Shown here piece after piece: positions 1 through 7,798 of a stretch of DNA of 64,000 nt. The position numbers and the translations under genes were made by a program. This DNA comes from Bacillus spongiae (GTDB lineage: Bacteria > Bacillota > Bacilli > Bacillales > Bacillaceae_K). Each line of letters starts with the position of its first letter. Within the stretch, counting starts at the first letter, position 1. Under the pieces are notes generated by a model. The model was not told where the DNA came from. It saw nothing but the letters and a program-made list of their open reading frames with translations, and did no database searches. The DNA lies in NCBI RefSeq assembly GCF_037120725.1, contig NZ_JBBAXC010000006.1, positions 62,001 to 126,000 of the forward strand, read 5' to 3'.

Positions 1-680
1 CCTGAGAGAAGCAAAATTCCTTCTAAACTGTTGTTACATACTGTATTCTCTATTATGTTGTTATTGTCCATAGGAATCCGTATTCCCCTCACATTATTGG
101 AACAGATGTTTCTAATTGCCGTCTGGAAAAGCATTGCACTATTTAATCCAGTATTACCATTGTTTTTACTAGTATTTTTGATAAACTTATTACTGTTTCC
201 TGAATCATCGAATCCACTACCTCTATTATTAATACTCTCACATGAAATAATACAATTATTACTTCCAAATAGTATAAATCCATCCTGATTATTAACTGAG
301 GCTAGGCAATTGATTAATAAATTCTCATCTGCTGTCATATTCAACTGGTAACCTTCCTCACCATTTAGGGTACACTCAATGTTTTTTAAAACGCTATTAT
401 CCGAGCGAATAAACACTCCATTATTTGGCATTCCTTGAACCGTAAACCCTTGTAGTGTTGTCCTATCTCCATTTACATCTACACCGTTATTACCTAACTG
501 TGAAGGTGCTCCTTCAATAATTGTTCTACCAATCCCACAACCGAAGATTTTTAAATTCTCTACGTCTACCTCAAACCCATCGAACTTCCCTGCTAGAATT
601 TTAATACTATCACCAGGGACTGAAGCGTTAATCGCATCCTGAACCGTTGGCTGATCTGTTGGTACAATTCTTAATACCAT
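1..680 (-). CDS. Right-handed beta-helix repeat protein, C-terminal part outside window
   Basis: Read on the minus strand from ATG 680, ten bases after a GGGAGG site (691-696), this is an open frame of about 226 codons that runs off the window edge. The protein begins MVLRIVPTDQPTVQDAI and then shows short rungs rich in Asn, Gly and beta-branched residues (GRTIIEG, NNGVFIRSDNSVL, NQDGFILFGSNNCII, NNIIENTVCNNS). This is the pattern of a parallel beta-helix of the pectate-lyase/NosD superfamily. No signal peptide is seen, so it may be cytoplasmic, a spore-surface or a phage-like protein. No catalytic residues can be assigned and the substrate is unknown. It lies beside the cotJ operon on the same strand, but a gap of about 390 bases argues against one operon. 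Confidence 0.8.
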   Translation of the reverse strand, partial: MVLRIVPTDQPTVQDAINASVPGDSIKILAGKFDGFEVDVENLKIFGCGIGRTIIEGAPSQLGNNGVDVNGDRTTLQGFTVQGMPNNGVFIRSDNSVLKNIECTLNGEEGYQLNMTADENLLINCLASVNNQDGFILFGSNNCIISCESINNRGSGFDDSGNSNKFIKNTSKNNGNTGLNSAMLFQTAIRNICSNNVRGIRIPMDNNNIIENTVCNNSLEGILLLS

Positions 681-1070
681 ATATCATTTACCTCCCTTCT
701 TATTTGGACTTACTAGATTATATGCAAAGAGGACAAGGTATGCTTGTATGAACATCTAGATAGGGCTAATATTTTCGAACAATGTGTTGTCACAACCAAC
801 TCTATTAACTGTTATCAAGATGAGAATTGAGAAAATCAAGATTACAAAAGAACAAGAGGAAGCATTGATGATTGATACAAGTCAAGGCACATGTGAGGAA
901 AGATTGAATTACTTAATTAGACACGATAATAGTTTTGTTGACACGTATAATAGAAAATGGTTCTTTATAGGAAGTAAAAAACCTCCACCATAGTGATTTT
1001 TAATTAACTATGAGGAGATTATTTTATGAATTTTATTAAGCTGTAAAGGGGAATAGAAGGTGAACAGCTG
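681..1070. other. Intergenic region, beta-helix gene to cotJC
   Basis: About 390 bases. It holds the minus-strand GGGAGG site of the beta-helix gene (691-696), one weak plus-strand open frame (784-993, listed separately), and a good plus-strand ribosome site (GAGGAGAT, near 1011-1018) followed by ATG 1026 and a stop after only six codons (1026-1046). The latter may be a decayed gene start. No convincing terminator for either flanking gene was found. Confidence 0.5.
784..993 (+). CDS. Possible small hypothetical protein
   Basis: A 69-codon frame from GTG 784, or 57 codons from ATG 820. The C-terminal part (KITKEQEEALMID, then a TCEERLNYLIRHDN segment) looks like a plausible small soluble protein with charged helices, but neither start has a clear ribosome site. 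I do not recognise the family. It stands alone between two minus-strand units, so it would need its own promoter. Chance open frame is the main alternative. Confidence 0.25.
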   Translation: MLSQPTLLTVIKMRIEKIKITKEQEEALMIDTSQGTCEERLNYLIRHDNSFVDTYNRKWFFIGSKKPPP

Positions 1071-1640
1071 TCAGAAGATTCGTTTTCGATCCTTTTCATC
1101 TTTTAAGATTTCCACAGCTTCCCTAAATCGTTGCGAGTGAATAATTTCTCTTTCCCTTAAAAAACGTAGCCCGTCATTTAAATCAGGGTCATCACTCATG
1201 TTAATAATCCATTGGTAGGTAGCCCGTGCTTTTTCTTCCGCCGCAATATCCTCATATAAATCAGCAATGGGGTCACCTTTTGCTTGAATATAAGTAGCAG
1301 TAAACGGTGCACCACCTGCATTACTATAATAAAGGGCAGAATCATGACTAACATAATGGGCATCTAACCCAGCTTGCTTTAATTGGTCAGGAGTAGCATC
1401 TTTTGTTAATTTATAAATCATCGTTGCAATCATTTCAAGATGAGCAAACTCTTCTGTTCCAATATCAGTCAACAAACCAATGACTTTGTCTGGAATGGAA
1501 TAGCGCTGATTTAAATATCGTAATGCAGCTGCTAATTCTCCATCAGCACCACCATATTGCTCCAATAAGTATTTTGCAAGGCGAGGATTGCACGTGCTGA
1601 CCCGAACAGGATATTGCAATTTCTTTTCATAGACCCACAT
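1071..1640 (-). CDS. cotJC: CotJC, spore-coat manganese-catalase-like protein
   Basis: A 189-residue protein with the length and sequence character of CotJC, a ferritin-like, manganese-catalase-family component of the spore coat. Visible marks are the helix with EEFAHLEMI, the EEKARATYQW segment and the C-terminal REREIIHSQRF helix, which supply the Glu/His metal ligands of the family. It is the third gene of cotJABC, 21 bases after cotJB, with an AGGAGG site before ATG 1640. Known: CotJ proteins are made in the mother cell under SigE and join the inner coat. Catalase activity itself is inference from the fold. Confidence 0.93.
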   Translation of the reverse strand: MWVYEKKLQYPVRVSTCNPRLAKYLLEQYGGADGELAAALRYLNQRYSIPDKVIGLLTDIGTEEFAHLEMIATMIYKLTKDATPDQLKQAGLDAHYVSHDSALYYSNAGGAPFTATYIQAKGDPIADLYEDIAAEEKARATYQWIINMSDDPDLNDGLRFLREREIIHSQRFREAVEILKDEKDRKRIF

Positions 1641-1661
1641 AATTTACCTCCTAAACATAGC

Positions 1662-1922
1662 TTAAACTTGCCAGGGCCAAGGGGCTTCTTGCCAATTCCA
1701 TTTTTTAGGCTGAGTATAGCTATATCCGAAGCTTGTTAAACTGCCAAATTGTGATTCGAATCTTTTCTTTGCCTGTTTTCGTTGTTGAACGAATTGATTA
1801 TACTGAGTAAGCGCATATTCATCAGAAGGATGAGTATCTAAATATAGGGTAAGCTCTAAAATAACAAAGTCAATTTCTTGCAAGTCTTGCAATAATTCAT
1901 AATAGAGAGGAGGAAGAGTCAT
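1662..1922 (-). CDS. cotJB: CotJB, spore coat protein
   Basis: An 86-residue protein matching CotJB: a short N-terminal helical pair (YYELLQDLQEIDFVILELTLYLDTHP), a central Gln/Lys-rich stretch and a conserved aromatic C-terminus with WNWQEAPWPW. No enzymatic motif is seen. Its ATG overlaps the cotJA stop by one base (TAATG), so translation is likely coupled. In B. subtilis CotJB is a coat component encoded between CotJA and CotJC, the same order as here. Confidence 0.93.
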   Translation of the reverse strand: MTLPPLYYELLQDLQEIDFVILELTLYLDTHPSDEYALTQYNQFVQQRKQAKKRFESQFGSLTSFGYSYTQPKKWNWQEAPWPWQV

Positions 1923-2146
1923 TATGTTTTACCTCCTTGTTCAAAAGGGCTGTAATAAGGGTCGTAAAATACCTTCCAAAGGGTCCCTGCTTTTAGTGCT
2001 TCACGTGGAGTGAATTGTGGTAAATTTGGTTGCTGAACGCCCACATATAAATTGGGGGGAGTAGAATAGGATTTAGTGGTAAGCGGAGGACATGGATCAA
2101 ATGGCCCGACAAATGGACGATAGCTCTTATAAAATGATTCCATCAC
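1922..2146 (-). CDS. cotJA: CotJA, spore coat protein
   Basis: A 74-residue, Pro- and Tyr-rich protein (FYKSYRPFVGPFDPCPP near the N-terminus and YVGVQQPNLPQFTP in the middle), typical of CotJA, which helps incorporate CotJC into the coat. It is the first gene of cotJABC. An AGGAGG site precedes ATG 2146, and a SigE-type promoter lies just upstream (2173-2201). No membrane segment or signal peptide. Confidence 0.92.
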   Translation of the reverse strand: MMESFYKSYRPFVGPFDPCPPLTTKSYSTPPNLYVGVQQPNLPQFTPREALKAGTLWKVFYDPYYSPFEQGGKT

Positions 2147-2172
2147 AAACCTCCTAATATAGACTTCATTAT

Positions 2173-2201
2173 ATTGTATGGGGAAAAATATTAACTAATG
2201 C
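2173..2201 (-). promoter_or_regulatory. SigE-type promoter of cotJABC
   Basis: On the minus strand CATACAAT (2173-2180) matches the SigE -10 consensus. GCATTAG (2195-2201) is a fair -35, with a 14-base spacer, the usual SigE spacing. It lies about 30 bases from the cotJA start. B. subtilis cotJ is known to be SigE-dependent. Confidence 0.7.
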
Positions 2202-2278
2202 TTTATAGAAAAGAAGGATTATTAAATTATTTGTAGAAATATTTTAGTATAGTGATTATTTCTAGTGGGGTGACGAAA

Positions 2279-2914
2279 ATGTATGTAAAAAGTGTTATGA
2301 TACCAAAACACAAATGTCATTATATTAATAAAGGAGAAAATGTAAAAGAGGCGTTAGAAATCCTAGAGGCTCATGAAGTAGATGCTATACCGGTATTGGA
2401 TGGAAATAAATATGTTGGGGTTGTGACTCGTCCTAATATTTACCAAAGCTACTTTGAATCAGAGCAAGGGAAAGAAGACTACCTCGTCCAAACGAAGGTA
2501 GAAGAAATAACAATAAATGAACAAAAGTATATAGGATACGATGAAATTTTCGAAAGAACATTGGTTGAATTGAAAAATATTCCTATTTTAACCGTAGTGG
2601 ATCAAGATCATGAATTTTTAGGATTAGTGACTCGTTCGGATGTCATGGATCAATTTCAAAGCGCTTTTGGAATGCAAAGAAAAGGTATTCGCATTACTTT
2701 TACATCGGTTGAAACAGAGGGTAGAATTTCAAGGCTTGCAGAAATTATTAAACAGTTCCATGAGTCTGTTATTTCCCTTGTAACGTTTGACGAGAGTGAT
2801 AAGCTCCTTAGAAGAATTGTACTAAAAATAGAAAAAAAGGATAATATAGACAAATTCCTTCAAAAATTAGAACGATCAGGTTTCCGTATTCTTCATATAA
2901 AAGAAGATGAATAA
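2279..2914 (+). CDS. CBS-domain pair protein with ACT-like C-terminus (AcuB-like)
   Basis: The start chosen is ATG 2279 (211 residues), preceded by GGGGTGACG; a GTG at 2252 is open but has no ribosome site. Two CBS motifs are visible: about residues 1-62 (EALEILEAHEVDAIPVLD, VGVVTR) and 70-130 (NIPILTVVD, LGLVTRSDVM). They are followed by a region of about 70 residues with the beta-alpha-beta pattern of an ACT domain. This is the layout of AcuB-type proteins, which bind adenine nucleotides. The ligand and target are unknown. The gene stands alone, 54 bases ahead of the membrane-protein gene. Confidence 0.8.
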   Translation: MYVKSVMIPKHKCHYINKGENVKEALEILEAHEVDAIPVLDGNKYVGVVTRPNIYQSYFESEQGKEDYLVQTKVEEITINEQKYIGYDEIFERTLVELKNIPILTVVDQDHEFLGLVTRSDVMDQFQSAFGMQRKGIRITFTSVETEGRISRLAEIIKQFHESVISLVTFDESDKLLRRIVLKIEKKDNIDKFLQKLERSGFRILHIKEDE

Positions 2915-2968
2915 ACGATTGGAATGTCTTTCACACCCTTCTCATATTGTATATGGGAGGGGATTTAT

Positions 2969-3349
2969 TTGTTTACTCATTTTGTAAAGCTTTTTATCGC
3001 AGCTTTGTTAGGATATCTTTATATTACTTGGCTTAACGAGCTATTTGTAACAAACTTAGTCGATTCAATAACAAATTTCCTGTTTAATCCAGTTCTCTTT
3101 TTAGCGTCTTCCTTTGCTTTTATGGGGAGTTTCTTTTTTTATACAGATTTACTGCAAAAATGGATGATTTCCTTTGTAAAAGGGAGAGAGTATAGAGACT
3201 TACGTTTATATAGTTTCATAGTATGTTATGGTGCGACAATCTATCTTTTGAGTCAAATTTCTTTTGGGTACACTTTTTTCTTGTTTTGCACATCTTTTTT
3301 AATCAGTTTTATATCTTCTGTTCGAATTATTCAAGGAGGACGCATATGA
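2969..3349 (+). CDS. Integral membrane protein upstream of ypbG (ypbF position)
   Basis: Likely start TTG 2969 (126 residues), six bases after GGGAGGGG. A longer frame from 2924 lacks a ribosome site. Four hydrophobic segments are visible (AALLGYLYITWL; FLFNPVLFLASSFAFMG; LYSFIVCYGATIYLL; FGYTFFLFCTSFLISF). It has no catalytic motif. Its stop overlaps the next ATG by four bases (ATGA), so it is translationally coupled to the YpbG-type phosphoesterase. The order matches B. subtilis ypbF-ypbG-ypbH-gudB, but I cannot confirm homology to YpbF from memory. Confidence 0.7.
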   Translation: MFTHFVKLFIAALLGYLYITWLNELFVTNLVDSITNFLFNPVLFLASSFAFMGSFFFYTDLLQKWMISFVKGREYRDLRLYSFIVCYGATIYLLSQISFGYTFFLFCTSFLISFISSVRIIQGGRI

Positions 3350-4110
3350 TTTTTTTCATCATTGGTTTGTTTATACTTGCAGGAGGAGTATTTATACATA
3401 TGGTACAAGTAGCTTTTGAAAATAATATTAAACACCATCATTTTACAGTCGATTCTTTTCCAGAAGGAAGCCCACCTTTTCGAATGTTTTTTATTTCGGA
3501 CATACACCGTAGAACAATTGATGAAAGTGTCATTAGCAAAGTTGATGAAGCAAATATTGATTTGGTTGTAATAGGTGGGGATCTTACGGAAAAAGGAGTA
3601 CCTTTGAATAGAATAGAACAAAATCTTCGATTGTTGAAAAGGTTGGGACCAGTACTATTTGTTTGGGGGAATAATGATTATCGTGCTAACGCACAGAAAG
3701 TGGAACAACTTCTTATTAAAATGGATGTGTTGATTCTTAAAAACACTTCTATAGAATGGAAATTATCTGATGGGGAAGTTACTCTTATTGGTGTTGACGA
3801 TCTTCAATATGGACAAGTTGATTGGCGTCAGTCGTTAAGATATGTAAAAGTAAATAGGTGTAATATATTAATAAGCCATAACCCAGATGCAGTATCCTTT
3901 ATTAGAAAAGAGCAGGGGATTGACTTATTGTTAAGCGGACATACACATGGAGGACAAATACGTGTTGGTCCACTTGGCATATATAGGATTGGACAAGTTT
4001 ATCACTTGCCTCAAACTAAGTTATTAGTCAGTAATGGATATGGAACTAGACGAATTCCGATGAGGTTAGGAGCGAAACCAGAGGTACATGTTATTACAGT
4101 TAGTAAATGA
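3346..4110 (+). CDS. ypbG: YpbG-type metallophosphoesterase, membrane-anchored
   Basis: ATG 3346 follows GGAGGACGC and gives 254 residues. An N-terminal hydrophobic segment (residues 1-22) anchors a calcineurin-like phosphoesterase. All metal-binding motifs are present: SDIH with D52/H54, GGD at 77-79, GNND at 108-111, H178 in ISHNPD, and GHTHGGQ at 198-204. The family cleaves phosphomonoesters or diesters with two metal ions, and the UshA/LpxH-like sequence suggests an envelope substrate, which is inference. It is coupled to the upstream membrane-protein gene by a four-base overlap. Confidence 0.9.
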   Translation: MIFFIIGLFILAGGVFIHMVQVAFENNIKHHHFTVDSFPEGSPPFRMFFISDIHRRTIDESVISKVDEANIDLVVIGGDLTEKGVPLNRIEQNLRLLKRLGPVLFVWGNNDYRANAQKVEQLLIKMDVLILKNTSIEWKLSDGEVTLIGVDDLQYGQVDWRQSLRYVKVNRCNILISHNPDAVSFIRKEQGIDLLLSGHTHGGQIRVGPLGIYRIGQVYHLPQTKLLVSNGYGTRRIPMRLGAKPEVHVITVSK

Positions 4111-4241
4111 TTGAAGAAATAATGCGTATTCTTCACATAATTTACTGACACTTTTTTCTTCGACCTAGTCAAAGCTTTAGCGCACCTTTTCCCTGCTTAA
4201 ACATAAGATGAACAAAGAATCTTAGTTAGGGAGGGCGGTTT

Positions 4242-4823
4242 ATGAGGCTGGAACGTATTAAACAAAACCAGATTCGTTTTTCCATTACTATTGAAGAATT
4301 AGAAGAGAAAGGCTTGCTAGAAGAGGAGTTATGGAAGGAATCTGATATTTGGCATAATTTATTTGAGGAATTAATGGAAACAGCAGCACGTCAATTTGGG
4401 GTAGAATGGGAGGAAATTGTCACTGTCGAAATTCTTTCCCTAACAAGTGTAGAGTTGATACTGCTATTTACAATTGAATCGTTAGAGAATTATGATTTCC
4501 GTAAGGATGAAGAAGGGGTATGTCCGGATTTAATGACAGAAGAATGTGCTCTTATTGTTCAATTATCTTCCTTCGAGGACGTAATAAGTCTGTCCCACAG
4601 ATTGCATCAAATTGATTACGGGATTAGTACTCTTTATCATTATCAAGATAATTTTTATTTATCGTTCCTCCTTCCGCCAGTACCTTCAGTTGGATTAGAG
4701 GCTCTCTTAAAAGAGTATGGTGAAGAAGGGACTACTACTTTATCGATATTAAATGAATATGGTAATAAGATTATAGAACATTCGGCGTGTCAAATGGTTA
4801 GGGATTATTTTTCACTACATTAA
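4242..4823 (+). CDS. mecB: MecA-family ClpC adaptor (YpbH/MecB)
   Basis: A 193-residue MecA paralogue beginning MRLERIKQNQIRFSITIEEL, the family N-terminal substrate-binding segment. A long acidic linker (about residues 20-50 and 95-105) leads to the C-terminal ClpC-binding domain (CALIVQLSSFEDVISLS onward). Known: MecA/YpbH deliver proteins to ClpCP and influence competence and sporulation. The GGGAGGGCGG ribosome site is strong. It sits directly before gudB, as ypbH does in B. subtilis, which separates it from MecA proper. Confidence 0.88.
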   Translation: MRLERIKQNQIRFSITIEELEEKGLLEEELWKESDIWHNLFEELMETAARQFGVEWEEIVTVEILSLTSVELILLFTIESLENYDFRKDEEGVCPDLMTEECALIVQLSSFEDVISLSHRLHQIDYGISTLYHYQDNFYLSFLLPPVPSVGLEALLKEYGEEGTTTLSILNEYGNKIIEHSACQMVRDYFSLH

Positions 4824-5133
4824 AAACATCGCTATGTTGGTTATAAAGGAGTCGTTGTGTACTCTTTCATTATAAAGCATATTCATTGAAGTCCAAGAAG
4901 GGCTTCTTTTATTTCATCCGTTATGATGGGTCGGGGGTGAGCGCTATAAAAGACGATTTATCAATCTAGTGGTTAACTTAGGAGAGTGTAGGGGCCAGAC
5001 ATAAGAGAAAGCGTTTTCAAAACGTGTGGCATCTTTAATCAATTTTTCTTTTCAGTTGATTGGAGAAAGTGTATACTATGTCTTGAAAGGCGCATTTACG
5101 CCAGGATTGATGATACTGGGAGGTTTACTTATA
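4824..5133. other. Intergenic region mecB to gudB
   Basis: About 310 bases. A weak AT-rich hairpin followed by T residues (4895-4912) could end mecB. A cre-like site lies at 5006-5019. The frame from GTG 5026 is open into gudB but lacks family similarity before residue 37, so I treat it as leader. Confidence 0.6.
5006..5019 (+). promoter_or_regulatory. cre-like site upstream of gudB
   Basis: AGAAAGCGTTTTCA matches the CcpA operator TGWAANCGNTNWCA at all fixed positions except the first. It is about 115 bases before the gudB ATG. CcpA repression of glutamate catabolism would make sense, but the site is predicted by eye only. Confidence 0.5.
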
Positions 5134-6408
5134 ATGGGAACCGGGAAAGATGCAGACCAAATGAGAAATGAAAAGCATAATGTTTTAGTTTCAACTCAAA
5201 CAGTTATACATAATGCACTAGAAAAATTAGGATATCCAAATGAAGTATATGAATTACTGAAAGAACCATTGCGTATGTTAACGGTTAAAATTCCCGTTCG
5301 TATGGACGATGGGAATGTAAAAGTGTTTACTGGATACCGTGCACAGCATAATGATGCTGTGGGTCCAACTAAAGGTGGGATTCGTTTCCACCCAAATGTT
5401 TCTGAAACTGAAGTGAAAGCCTTGTCCATATGGATGAGTTTAAAGTGTGGAATTGTCGATCTTCCGTATGGGGGCGGTAAAGGAGGAATCATTTGCGATC
5501 CACGCAATATGTCTTTCCGTGAATTGGAAAGATTAAGTCGTGGGTATGTCAGAGCCATTAGTCAAATCGTTGGCCCAACGAAAGATATTCCCGCTCCAGA
5601 TGTTTTTACAAACTCACAAATTATGGCTTGGATGATGGATGAATATAGTCGAATAGATGAATTCAATTCACCGGGTTTTATTACAGGGAAGCCGCTCGTT
5701 TTAGGAGGCTCACACGGTCGGGAATCCGCGACAGCAAAAGGCGTAACGATATGCATTCGGGAAGCTGCAAAGAAAAAAGGAATTGAGATTAAGGGAGCTA
5801 GAGTAGTTGTCCAAGGGTTTGGAAATGCGGGTAGCTTTTTAGCGAAATTTATGCACGATGCAGGTGCAAAAGTGATTGGTATTTCGGATGCATATGGTGG
5901 TTTATATGATAAGGATGGATTAGATATTGACTATCTTCTAGACCGAAGAGATAGTTTTGGAACTGTTACGAAATTGTTTGATAATACAATAACGAATAAG
6001 GAATTATTGGAATTAGATTGTGACATTTTAGTTCCAGCAGCAATTGAGAATCAAATTACCGATGAAAATGCTCATAATATCCGAGCCAGTATTGTAGTGG
6101 AGGCTGCTAACGGTCCAACTACGCTAGAAGCAACAAAGATACTATCAGATAGAGGGGTCTTGCTTGTACCAGATGTTTTAGCCTCGGCTGGTGGGGTAAC
6201 GGTTTCTTACTTTGAGTGGGTACAAAATAATCAAGGGTATTATTGGACCGATGAAGAAGTGGAAGCAAAATTAGAGAAGGTCATTTGTAAAGGTTTTGAG
6301 AACGTCTATACCCTTTCACAAAACCGTCGTGTCGACATGAGACTAGCTGCCTATATGGTAGGTGTAAGGAAAATGGCTGAGGCCTCTAGATTCAGAGGCT
6401 GGATATAA
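5134..6408 (+). CDS. gudB: NAD-specific glutamate dehydrogenase
   Basis: Start ATG 5134 (424 residues), preceded by GGGAGG; this fits the family length, while 36 extra codons upstream have no homology. It interconverts glutamate and 2-oxoglutarate plus ammonia in the cytoplasm. The substrate domain shows PVRMDDG, VGPTKGGIRFH and LPYGGGKGGI, and the Rossmann domain has VQGFGNAGS. The segment SETEVKALSIW carries a single VKA, so it lacks the 9-base duplication that inactivates gudB in B. subtilis 168 and should be active. It is monocistronic, with a terminator at 6482-6515. Confidence 0.95.
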   Translation: MGTGKDADQMRNEKHNVLVSTQTVIHNALEKLGYPNEVYELLKEPLRMLTVKIPVRMDDGNVKVFTGYRAQHNDAVGPTKGGIRFHPNVSETEVKALSIWMSLKCGIVDLPYGGGKGGIICDPRNMSFRELERLSRGYVRAISQIVGPTKDIPAPDVFTNSQIMAWMMDEYSRIDEFNSPGFITGKPLVLGGSHGRESATAKGVTICIREAAKKKGIEIKGARVVVQGFGNAGSFLAKFMHDAGAKVIGISDAYGGLYDKDGLDIDYLLDRRDSFGTVTKLFDNTITNKELLELDCDILVPAAIENQITDENAHNIRASIVVEAANGPTTLEATKILSDRGVLLVPDVLASAGGVTVSYFEWVQNNQGYYWTDEEVEAKLEKVICKGFENVYTLSQNRRVDMRLAAYMVGVRKMAEASRFRGWI

Positions 6409-6481
6409 AATAGTTAGTCAATAATGATCGTTATCATTGACAGGTTTTACTATCACCGCAATAATATAATTGTACGAGATG

Positions 6482-6515
6482 GCTATGATGGAGCAAATTT
6501 CATCATAGCTTTTTT
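6482..6515 (+). terminator. gudB terminator
   Basis: Stem GCTATGATG / CATCATAGC with a 10-base loop, followed by a run of six T residues. Confidence 0.85.
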
Positions 6516-6551
6516 ATAATATATTTAAAAAGGGAAATATCGAAATGATGA

Positions 6552-6577
6552 AAAAACACCTTGTTGAATGTGTTTTT
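6552..6577. terminator. Second AT-rich hairpin after gudB
   Basis: AAAAACAC pairs with GTGTTTTT across a 10-base loop, giving A and T tracts on either side. It may act as a weak backup terminator on either strand. Confidence 0.4.
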
Positions 6578-6640
6578 ATGAATAATCATGAGTGCTGTAG
6601 AAATATATATAAATTATATTTTTTTATCATTAGCTCATGA

Positions 6641-6669
6641 TTGAAACTTCTTCGAAAATCTCCTATTAT
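6641..6669 (+). promoter_or_regulatory. SigA-type promoter of ypdA
   Basis: TTGAAA (6641-6646) and TATTAT (6664-6669) are separated by exactly 17 bases, about 75 bases before the ypdA start. Confidence 0.75.
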
Positions 6670-6743
6670 TATGGAAGTAGAAAAGTATTAAGAGTGAAAC
6701 AAAAGCAGGTTCTTTTGTTGGTAATCACCAAGGAGTGAAAAGT

Positions 6744-7730
6744 ATGTCTTATCAAGATTGTATTATCGTCGGTGGGGGTCCATGTGGTATGGCTGCAGCA
6801 ATCTCACTAAAAGAAATAGGACTTAATCCGTTAATTATCGAAAAGGGGAATATTGTAAATTCGATTTATCATTACCCAACTCATCAAACGTTTTTCAGTT
6901 CAAGTGAAAAACTGGCGATTGGGGATGTTCCATTTATAATCGAAGATAGAAAACCAAAGAGAAATCAAGCATTAGCGTATTATCGAGAAGTTGCTAAATA
7001 TAAAGATTTACGAATTAACCGCTTTGAAAAAGTAATGAAAGTGGAAAAAAAGGATGAAATATTTGACGTTGTGACAACGAAGGGTGTCTATAATACTCCA
7101 TATGTTGTCATTGCAACTGGATATTACGACTCGCCTAATTATATGAATATTCCTGGTGAGAAACTAGAAAAGGTTCATCACTATTTTCATGAAGGCCATC
7201 CTTATTTTGATACAGATGTTGTTGTTATTGGTGGGAAAAACTCTGCGGTTGATGCAGCTCTCGAGCTTCATAAATCTGGTGCAAGAGTAACAGTATTATA
7301 CCGAGGGAGTGAATACAGTCCTAGTATAAAGCCGTGGGTATTACCTGAATTTGACGCATTAGTTCGTAGCGGTGAAGTGAAAATGGAATTTAATGCTACA
7401 GTTAAGGGAATTACCGAACAAGAAATTGTCTATATGGTTAATGATGAAGAGTATTCTATAAAAAATGACTTTGTTTTTGCCATGACTGGTTATCATCCTG
7501 ACCACAGTTTTATACAAAAAATGGGAGTAAATATTAATTCAGTGACAGGAAGACCTAGATTTAACGAAGAAACGATGGAAACAAATGTTACTGGAATTTT
7601 TATTGCTGGTGTCATTGCAGCCGGAAACAACGCGAATGAGATTTTTATAGAAAATGGTCGTTTTCATGGTGGGCAAATTGCCCGTTATATTCAAAAAGAT
7701 CTAACGAATAGGAAGAACGAGAAAAAATAA
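6744..7730 (+). CDS. ypdA: YpdA, NADPH-dependent bacillithiol disulfide reductase
   Basis: ATG 6744 lies eight bases after AAGGAGTG and gives 328 residues, close to B. subtilis YpdA. A FAD-binding GGGPCG (10-15) includes the conserved Cys14 that is important in characterised YpdA. A second Rossmann motif GGKNSA (163-168) binds NADPH, with ATGYYD at 124-129 and a C-terminal FAD segment AGVIAAGNNANEIFIENG. It reduces bacillithiol disulfide and so complements the bacillithiol synthesis genes bshB1 and bshA later in the window. It is monocistronic, with its own promoter and terminator. Confidence 0.93.
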   Translation: MSYQDCIIVGGGPCGMAAAISLKEIGLNPLIIEKGNIVNSIYHYPTHQTFFSSSEKLAIGDVPFIIEDRKPKRNQALAYYREVAKYKDLRINRFEKVMKVEKKDEIFDVVTTKGVYNTPYVVIATGYYDSPNYMNIPGEKLEKVHHYFHEGHPYFDTDVVVIGGKNSAVDAALELHKSGARVTVLYRGSEYSPSIKPWVLPEFDALVRSGEVKMEFNATVKGITEQEIVYMVNDEEYSIKNDFVFAMTGYHPDHSFIQKMGVNINSVTGRPRFNEETMETNVTGIFIAGVIAAGNNANEIFIENGRFHGGQIARYIQKDLTNRKNEKK

Positions 7731-7731
7731 T

Positions 7732-7782
7732 AAAAAAGGGCGTTTAATAGTTGAACAATCGACTATTAGACGCCCTTTTTTG
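7732..7782. terminator. Bidirectional terminator, ypdA and ansA
   Basis: A long stem (GGGCGTTTAATAGTT with GACTATTAGACGCCC, some G-U pairs) with A residues before and T residues after. It serves convergent ypdA and ansA. Confidence 0.9.
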
Positions 7783-7798
7783 AATAGAACAACCTCAC

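Larger units (their letters stand above)
6409..6743. other. Intergenic region gudB to ypdA
   Basis: About 335 bases. It contains an imperfect dyad (6418-6440), the gudB terminator (6482-6515), a second hairpin (6552-6577) and the ypdA promoter (6641-6669). No coding sequence seen. Confidence 0.7.

Noticed and set aside
5026-5133. Extended N-terminus of GudB
   Set aside because: Open from GTG 5026, but the 36 residues are unlike any glutamate dehydrogenase, and a good ribosome site precedes ATG 5134.
6418-6440. Fur or PerR box downstream of gudB
   Set aside because: AATGAT-N4-ATCATT is a dyad, but it lacks three bases of the Fur 7-1-7 spacing and sits directly after the gudB stop, where it may only be part of a hairpin.
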